Of a stretch of DNA of 64,000 nt, positions 57,527 through 64,000 are shown piece after piece. The number at the start of each line of letters is the position of its first letter. Position 1 is the first letter of the stretch. The stretch is from Nannochloris sp. 'desiccata' (taxonomy: Eukaryota > Chlorophyta > Trebouxiophyceae > Chlorellales > Chlorellaceae). Both the position numbers and the translations under genes were made by a program. Below the pieces are notes generated by a model that worked only from the letters and a program-made list of their open reading frames with translations, was not told the DNA's origin and did not search any database. The stretch spans positions 1,240,001 through 1,304,000 of the forward strand of contig JAGTXX020000012.1 in assembly GCA_019044685.2 (NCBI GenBank), in the 5' to 3' direction.

Positions 57527-58621
57527 ATGTCTTCCGCATTGGTTCAAATGTTATTTATCGTCGGGGCTCCCCGCCAGCTTAGCTCTCCTAGGCCCGTGTT
57601 TGGCGCTGCCAAAATCAGGAATATTAGGTACGATATATGCACATTGTCGCAATGGGTGTGACGTCAACTGTCTTGGGCATTGGGCTTACTCATCTTCTCT
57701 AGAACATCTTGGTTGTAGCCTTTTCTCTCGAGCTGGCCTCCTCTAATTGACTTTTATTACTTGCAGGAATCGCCGCATACATATGGCTGTCGCCGCTGAT
57801 CTCCCCGTTGCTAACGACATCAGCACCAATAGTATTTTTTTCAGACCTATGAAGGCCACCGTTTCTGCGGTGAGAAAATATTTGCTTAGTGCTGGTGAGA
57901 TAAAACAGGAAATACAAGTTCATTGATGCAGCAACATTACATTAACTGACTTTTCCTGAATCATTCACTAAAATAAGCTTTTATCTTAAAAATTCCAGGC
58001 TGGAGAGAGGCATGGGTGGATGGCGTTGCAGCAGAGATTACTAAACGCAACTTAAAAACATCAGTAGAGCAATGTGAAGCTGTGGTACGCTCTTTAAAGA
58101 CTAATATTCATGCCTTTATTGCAGTGCAGTAGTACTTGAGGGCATCTTCTGCATGTATTTTAAATAAAACACCATTCTTTTTCTCTTCAATGTTTTTCTT
58201 GTTAATTTTTTCCCGACCACTGCCCTGATTCTCTCTGTTTCTCTTCAATATTCCCCCTCTATTTCAGATTAATTATTTGACCAGCTTGGGCATGTCGATC
58301 GCCGAAGTAGAAAACATGGTCTCGCTCAACAAACAAATCCTGGGTTCCAGCGTTGAAGACCTCAAATCAGTTGTTTCTTATCTCGAAAAAGACGGGGTTA
58401 GCAATCAAAAAACGATAAAAAAACTTTTAATGGCGAACCCTTATTTGTTGAGTTACAAGCCTTCCAGCGATGGAACATGCCTGGAGAAAGGTCTTGCGCG
58501 TGCTGCGCTGACGTTCGAAGACAGAAAAGAAGGTGTGAAGGTTGCAGGAATTGTACAATGGAGGGAAGGTACCACGTTTGGAGCATCCCCCGTTTCACCA
58601 GAGCCTCCTAAAAAGTTATAA
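57527..58621 (+). CDS. mTERF-like organellar protein (tentative)
   Basis: Four exons, 57527-57627, 57767-57894, 57999-58084 and 58268-58621, join without frame break to give 222 residues. Donors are GTACGA, GTGAGA and GTACGC; acceptors are CAG. The N-terminus (MSSALVQMLFIVGAPRQLSSPRPVFGAAK) looks like a transit peptide. The helical core has repeated units of about 35 residues: YLTSLGMSIAEVENMVSLNK and YLEKDGVSNQKTIKKLLMA ending NPYLLSYKP. These fit the proline-marked helix pairs of mTERF proteins, which bind organelle nucleic acids. It is short for that family (usually 250-400 residues). Confidence 0.6.
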
Positions 58622-59156
58622 ACGTGATATATCGAGGGATTTCATCTGCATAGAAATTGAGTTTTCATATAGTTGTTCTAAGAATGAGCTTGGCATGCAA
58701 TGTTATGGTGTAAGAGGATGTAGAAATGGCACTAGAAATACAGTAATTTATGGCCTCTGCCTGGGTCTTGATTGAATCCATCAATTCATATTGCGAACCA
58801 ATGATGACGGGTTCGGAAGAGTAAAAGCGAAATTTTACCATGCATTGCTCACAATTTTAACTAGATAATTGTAATTGTATTGGGAATTGTACATAGAGAG
58901 CGCTGGCGTGCATCCTATCAGATTTGTTTGCATTCGGCATGAAAACAAATTGATAAAACTTCGCCAAAGCTCGCCGTCTCCCATACATTATTGGCATTGC
59001 TCTTTAAACATTGATGATATTATTATACTGATTATAACACAAGAGTTAGAAAAGTTTCGGACTGTTTAGCGGATAGTTAATTAGTCTCTGGAGGGCGTCA
59101 TCCCAAAGAATTGGCTCCTTGTGGACACCTCTGGCTTCCTGAGGCGCTTTTTAAGA
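58622..59156. other. Intergenic, 535 bp
   Basis: AT-rich region between two same-strand genes. No supportable gene. Confidence 0.5.
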
Positions 59157-60946
59157 ATGCCACAACCTAGGAGAGAACAAAGCCGGGACACTAGCGCCGA
59201 TATAGCGGCTCGCATTGTCAATGGACCCGATCCTAACCGGGTAAGAATTTCGCAATTGTTTTTTGCATTGTGATTGCTGTTTTGAGACGCTCCGTATTAG
59301 ATTTCGACCACAATACTCACACATCTCTCTTTCATGTCTGCAGTTTTATTGCCCTCATCTCGTGAGTATCTTTTGACAAGCGCTGCGGCATGGCCCTCAA
59401 TCGGAAATTATCCTGCAGGCTCAAGATAAGCCTCCATTTCAAAAGCAATTCTTTATCTTATTGACCTGTTACAACTTGTTCTATCTTATTGCAGGGATGT
59501 AACCGTAGTTTCGCTGAGCTTTGGAGATTAAAGGTGCATTTTCGTGCTCCTCCTGATGTCCGCGGCTCGGGCAAGGAGAGAGGCCACGGCACAGAGCTTA
59601 AATTCTGCCCTAAATGCGGCAAAGAACTGAAACCAGGCAAACATCACGTAGGATGTTCTGCAGGAAAATCCGCTCCGCGACAAGCAGCCAAGCGGCAACG
59701 ACAAATGTCATCCACCACCGAATCTGATTGGGTCTCACAAACTTCTACTGCTTCTCTAGGAGACGAACAAAGCGATAGCTGGGAGGATACAGTACGGCGG
59801 AGAGTTAGTAAAGTGCAACATCAACGCAGTTTAGATGAAGAAACTATCTCTAGACGTATCCCCCAAGGACAGTATGGCAGCAGCGGCGGCGGCGTGACGG
59901 GGGGCTCTGCTCAAGGCTTTGCACCTGTTGAGGATGTTCACTGCCGTGTGAATCGTATGCAGCAAATGCTTACTGAAGGTGATCACAACGCAGAGCTAGT
60001 ATTTACAGCCAATACCATGGCAGATGTTGGTCTCATCCTCCGCCATGGAGTCGGCGGAGGCGGTGGTGATGATGCTGTAAATCGTGGAGATGGAACTGCC
60101 TCTCCTAGCCCTTCCCTTGCAAAATTGTTAGACAATGTCGACGCCCCTGTTGATTTGGTTTCCGCACCATTACTCCGAGTCCCATCTCCACCACCGTTAC
60201 CTCCAGACTGGGATGCCACCAATCTCGGCGGCGGTGGTCATACCTCCCTTCTCTTTGATTTCGATCAATTCGATGCGAATCGTAGAACTACGCTTGATGG
60301 TCTTGCTGAACCTATTATGACAGTCACTTCTGCTATGAATCCCTTAGAGGTGTCCAACCCTAGCGATGATTATATTTGGCAAATTATGTTTGCCGGGGAG
60401 AACGAAATGCCAAGAAGAGTCACAGCACATCTGCATCATGTAGAGTCAGATGCAAATGATGATTTAATGTTGAAGTTATTAAATGATGAAGAGCATCACG
60501 AGCAACAACAACATGGTACCGTATATGATGAAGGAATTAAGTGGGTAGATCCAGCAATCGCAGCAGTAACAACAAATGTAGTGAGCGGCAATGCCGTTAA
60601 CGCTGTTGAAGGTAATTTGAATAATGCTAATGGCAATGGGAATGGGAATGGTACCAATGGTCCTGGAAACGGATCAATGCAGCCACCACCATCCCGGTCC
60701 CCAATAGATCCAATATTATTAGGCCCAGATGGACTGGCGAATTTACCTCCTCCGCCGTCAGAAGCGCTGGCAGCAGCAGAGCACGCGCAGCAGCCTCAAA
60801 CGATCACTGTGACGTATGTGGTACAACCAGGGAGTGGACCAGAGGGGTTGCCACAGTATTCTGTGAAGAGTATTAGGCCAGCAGTAGAGAATAGTGATGC
60901 AGTGGCGGTGGCTGGTGCACCTGAGCAACTGGAGCAACAGCAATAA
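59157..60946 (+). CDS. C2H2 zinc-finger protein with an 18-nt microexon
   Basis: Exon 1 is 59157-59240 (28 codons), exon 2 is 59344-59361 (six codons, FYCPHL), exon 3 is 59495-60946. All are phase 0 with GT-AG introns, giving 517 residues. The microexon supplies the first zinc cysteine, making RFYCPHLGCNRSFAELWRLKVHF, a C-x(4)-C-x(12)-H finger. It is followed by a second Cys/His cluster (CPKCGKELKPGKHHVGC). This double motif, with the basic GSGKERGHGTEL linker, is as far as I know seen in green algal regulators. The rest is low-complexity (Asn/Gly, Pro, Gln, acidic) like transcription-factor activation regions. Target genes are unknown. Confidence 0.8.
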
Positions 60947-61673
60947 GACTACCTATCCTAGCAATTCTCAGCTTCACAGCACTCCAGTGCACTACCATAT
61001 ATATTGTATATATACATTGTTTATAGAGAGCCGAGCGATTTCTGTATCTGAACGAGATTTTCCTCTAGATTAACTACTCACTCGCTCAATGAATTCATTT
61101 AGCGCTGCTTCAAAGAAGTCATATCACTATTTGAACCCATTTTTTCATTCAGATATCTATTTGACTTGGCATCTGCTTGTGTTTAATGCACATCTGCTAC
61201 ATGCCAGAGAGATTTAAAGCTTTTCGTATTTCCCCCTCCTTTTTCTTTTCCTTTTCTTCCCTGTTTGTTTGTCCCTTCCAGGTGTCCCTTTCCTACTTTC
61301 CTCTTTTTTTATTTTTGCGCTTTGTCCTTTTTGCTTATAATTTTTGTTGCTACTACGAATCCTACTAGGGATAACATGCATAGGTGAAGAGGGGGGAGAG
61401 AGGCTAACACATGCGAGAGATTAGATATTTTTTTTGCCCCTGTATTTTCCTTTCTGGATTGAATAAAAGGCCTCTCGCTTCTCGCTTCTTTTACTTTCTC
61501 TTTATCTTCTCCTCTCCTTTCTTTCGCGCCTCAGCTTTAGATACTAACGATTTTTCAAATTTAAAGCCATAGGACTCCCATGTGAGTTCCTACCCATGTA
61601 ATATATACAGAATTCTTACATTCAGAATAACTAATTTGGCTTGAAAGTATCTTATCCCAAGGTGGTAGGATTA
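60947..61673. other. Intergenic between convergent genes, 727 bp
   Basis: Strongly pyrimidine-rich (T/C) runs around 61220-61350 and 61430-61530, with 3' untranslated sequence of the two neighbours. No gene is supported. Confidence 0.5.
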
Positions 61674-64000
61674 TTACTTTTCCAACAGTGCCGATAAATT
61701 TGGAAAGTCTCTACGAAGTCGAACTTCAAACTGTGTATTCAAAGCATCTTCTGTATTCTTCATCATTTCATCGTTTATGTGTTCTAATGCTTCGGTGCTA
61801 TACCGCTGCCTTTGGCTGTCTTCTTCTTTGCCTTTAACAGTGGCCGCTGTTTTTATTTTTTGTTCTGAGTCGGAGCCCAAAGTCAGCCCAGAAAGCTGCT
61901 TGTGTAGAGAATGATCACCTAGAACAACACTACTGGAATTCTCCACTTTCAAGGCAATTAATAAGCTATTCTGTATATTGTGTTTTAGCTGCTCAACTTG
62001 CTCAAAAGTCAACAAACTTTCTTCTTTTTTAAGCTGCACGATAGAGAGTATTTCAAGAGCGGTCTGTAGAGACCGCACAGTACCGCGTTTCTGCAGCATT
62101 TCAACAGCTTCATTCCAATTTTCAGAAGCTATATACTGTGCTGCAGCTCTCTCAAAATCGCCTCTTCCTTCCAATTGTGAGGCATACACCTGCCTCGTTT
62201 CAAGAACAAGAGGATGTCGAGGAGGCAATTTTGCAGCAGCAAGGGAAGCAGCTTCCCTCACCATTCCAGCACGTGTATACACTTTACATGCTGCAACTGG
62301 ATCCCCTATACTTGTCAAATGCAAAACAGCGAGATGAGGTTCCCCTCTTTCTTCCAGAAGAAAAGCATACGCCCGGCTCGCGGCCTCCCAAGCCCCCCTT
62401 CCTGCAGCAGCAGAGAAGCTCACAAAATCTGCAGTCAAGGCGTCATTTTCTACTAAAACCTTAATGGCAGAACCGATATCGCCAGCCCAAAGGGAGACTG
62501 CAGCAGCACGTTGGGCGAGGACTCGAGCTGCAGCTGGGCGCTGTGGGGAACCAGAGAGGAGCGATTCTGAAGCGTGCCGCAAAGCAGGCATAGCAGCTAG
62601 AGGATCGACGATACAGCCAAGCGCAGAGAAATAATCGGATTGAGACTCTTCACGATGATTACCAGTAGTTTTATCAGCTGCAGCTACTTGGGCAGTGAGT
62701 GCCAAAAGTACAGCATCAAGAGAGGCTTGATCATGAAGAGTCTCTGCTCTCGGTAAAGAGGGTGGCAATAAACCTTTAGAACCAAGAGAAACTTGATGTG
62801 CTGCTAAAGAAGTAGCAGCAGTAATAGCACTAGCACTAGTAGCAGTAGCTCCAGCGCTTTTAGTTGTCTTCACATTTGAGGAGGACGAGGAAATTTTTGC
62901 TGCGGTTGGACTTGGCAATGCAGCAACACTTTTTGTTGAATGTTCCTGGGCTATTCCTTCGCTGATCTCGTGTAAAGGTGGAGGTGTTGGAGGGATATTA
63001 TCTTCCTCTTCTTCATTTCCTACACTATTACTAAGCCCACCACTTGCTCTGTCTTCTGCTGCTCCTAATGCGTTCTCCTGATCCTCTCGTTTTCCTTGTT
63101 GTTTCCTCATCACCGTTGCTAAATCCCATTTTCTGACAGATTGATCTTCCGAGCCCGAAAATAACACTACACGCGTGTCTTTTTTATGCTCCAAAGATGA
63201 TACGAAGGCAATCCATTCTAAGCTGACTACAGGGCCTGCATGACCTCGCAACAAAGTAACGAGTGAAATGTTGTTTTCATGCTTCTCATTTTCATTTTCT
63301 TCCTTTCTTCCTTCTTCTTGTTGAGCATCAGGAGTTAAATTGCAGCCCCAGATCTGTATGGTGCCATCTTGAAGACCAACAGCAGCATAAAGTGCTAAAG
63401 AAGTATGGCAAGTGCTACTTTCCGTTGAGACTAACGCCATGCTCGTTACCATAGACGCTGCCTCGGCTTTGCCTCGCTTTCCTCCTGCTCCTGCCAACTT
63501 GGTAGATATTGGAACTTTAAGGCGAGAACGAGACATATCTGCAAGTTGCAGAGTTTGATCTGTATGCAATGAAGCATAGAAAGCTTCATACACTGCTACA
63601 TGAGTTACCGCTGCGTGTTTGTTTTCTTCACCCAGCTGCTGCTGCTTTTCTAGTTGCCCAGCAACACTACCATTTTCAAGGCAGCTGCCTTGTTCTATTC
63701 TAAATATACGTCCATCTACGCAACCTATGACTGTATCCACACTAATATAACCAGGCCCGAGACAGGTAGGAGCATAGATTCCCTTCCCTTTGGAATCTAA
63801 ATGTGGAATAAGAAAAGGAAGAGGGTGACCAAGTTCAGTTCTTGGTGTCACAGCCGCTCCGTGCTGTTGTTGCTGTTTTACTGGTCCAGGAAACAGGTCA
63901 GCAAGAGACGATTCAGGCCAAGAATTCCATTGAAAAAGCAAACCATCTGAAGATAAGGTCAATAAACGATATGATTTGCTGTTACTCTTCAATTTTGTTA
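61674..64000 (-). CDS. GEMIN5: Gemin5-like WD40/TPR protein (5' end outside window)
   Basis: The reading frame is open to the window edge with no ATG at its visible start, so the N-terminal part is missing. About 775 residues are visible. They contain the last WD40 repeats (AAVGLQDGTIQIWGCNL, LFSGSEDQSVRKWDLATV), a Ser/Ala/Glu-rich linker, and a TPR-like helical region. The block YTRAGMVREAASLAAAKLPPRHP with QLEGRGDFERAAAQYIA resembles the TPR segment of Gemin5, the snRNA-binding subunit of the SMN complex. A role in snRNP assembly or translation control is therefore likely but inferred. It ends at TAA 61674-61676. Confidence 0.72.
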   Translation of the reverse strand, partial: TKLKSNSKSYRLLTLSSDGLLFQWNSWPESSLADLFPGPVKQQQQHGAAVTPRTELGHPLPFLIPHLDSKGKGIYAPTCLGPGYISVDTVIGCVDGRIFRIEQGSCLENGSVAGQLEKQQQLGEENKHAAVTHVAVYEAFYASLHTDQTLQLADMSRSRLKVPISTKLAGAGGKRGKAEAASMVTSMALVSTESSTCHTSLALYAAVGLQDGTIQIWGCNLTPDAQQEEGRKEENENEKHENNISLVTLLRGHAGPVVSLEWIAFVSSLEHKKDTRVVLFSGSEDQSVRKWDLATVMRKQQGKREDQENALGAAEDRASGGLSNSVGNEEEEDNIPPTPPPLHEISEGIAQEHSTKSVAALPSPTAAKISSSSSNVKTTKSAGATATSASAITAATSLAAHQVSLGSKGLLPPSLPRAETLHDQASLDAVLLALTAQVAAADKTTGNHREESQSDYFSALGCIVDPLAAMPALRHASESLLSGSPQRPAAARVLAQRAAAVSLWAGDIGSAIKVLVENDALTADFVSFSAAAGRGAWEAASRAYAFLLEERGEPHLAVLHLTSIGDPVAACKVYTRAGMVREAASLAAAKLPPRHPLVLETRQVYASQLEGRGDFERAAAQYIASENWNEAVEMLQKRGTVRSLQTALEILSIVQLKKEESLLTFEQVEQLKHNIQNSLLIALKVENSSSVVLGDHSLHKQLSGLTLGSDSEQKIKTAATVKGKEEDSQRQRYSTEALEHINDEMMKNTEDALNTQFEVRLRRDFPNLSALLEK

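Noticed and set aside
57435..57746. 103-codon frame overlapping the first mTERF-like exon
   Set aside because: The spliced frame starting at 57527 joins three further exons in phase; the unspliced frame does not.

Overview
This is nuclear DNA from a small eukaryotic alga, most likely a compact chlorophyte green alga. Genes alternate on both strands with 0.1-1 kb gaps. Many are interrupted by one to three short introns (about 80-160 bp, GT-AG with pyrimidine-rich ends). There are no operons or bacterial ribosome sites. The gene set fits Viridiplantae: cytosolic multidomain acetyl-CoA carboxylase, a PHYLLO (MenF-D-C-H) fusion, plant-type IPK1, plant-type exocyst SEC3, plastid-type transit peptides and an algal C2H2 zinc-finger gene. 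I cannot name the species. Gene models were built by hand from splice sites, so exon coordinates are given in each entry.

Layout. 0.3-8.3 kb: acetyl-CoA carboxylase. 8.9-20.8 kb: cytidine deaminase, inositol-pentakisphosphate 2-kinase, a zinc alcohol dehydrogenase, exocyst SEC3 divergent from the LSM-domain NatC subunit NAA38, a DUF707 membrane protein and a Nudix hydrolase. 20.85-25.80 kb: an apparently complete 4,949-bp Mutator-like (MULE) DNA transposon, inserted just behind the Nudix stop codon. It has a perfect 9-bp target duplication, 44-bp terminal inverted repeats and two convergent spliced genes. 26.3-44.2 kb: splicing helicase PRP5/DDX46, a three-RRM RNA-binding protein, a PTC7-like PP2C phosphatase, a PH-domain protein kinase, a patatin-like lipase and DNA topoisomerase II. 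45.2-52.6 kb: PHYLLO. 52.9-64 kb: aldo/keto reductase, FAD oxidoreductase, a tail-anchored VASt-like protein, an mTERF-like protein, a C2H2 zinc-finger protein and a Gemin5-like WD40 protein that runs off the window.

The most unusual object is the transposon. Its transposase has MULE DDE and SWIM motifs. Its second gene encodes a 461-residue protein that I read as a YqaJ/lambda-exonuclease-like fold whose usual catalytic residues appear to be missing, followed by a KOW/SH3-like tail. Two convergent genes in one MULE recall the layout of maize MuDR, but the second protein is a different kind. Intact reading frames and an unmutated target duplication suggest a recent, possibly autonomous insertion.

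The other genes are mostly housekeeping: lipid and quinone synthesis, nucleotide salvage and turnover, splicing, exocytosis, chromosome topology and protein N-acetylation. Genome-structure points of interest are an 18-nt microexon, a GC-AG intron, and two long poly-C tracts that both lie between convergent genes.
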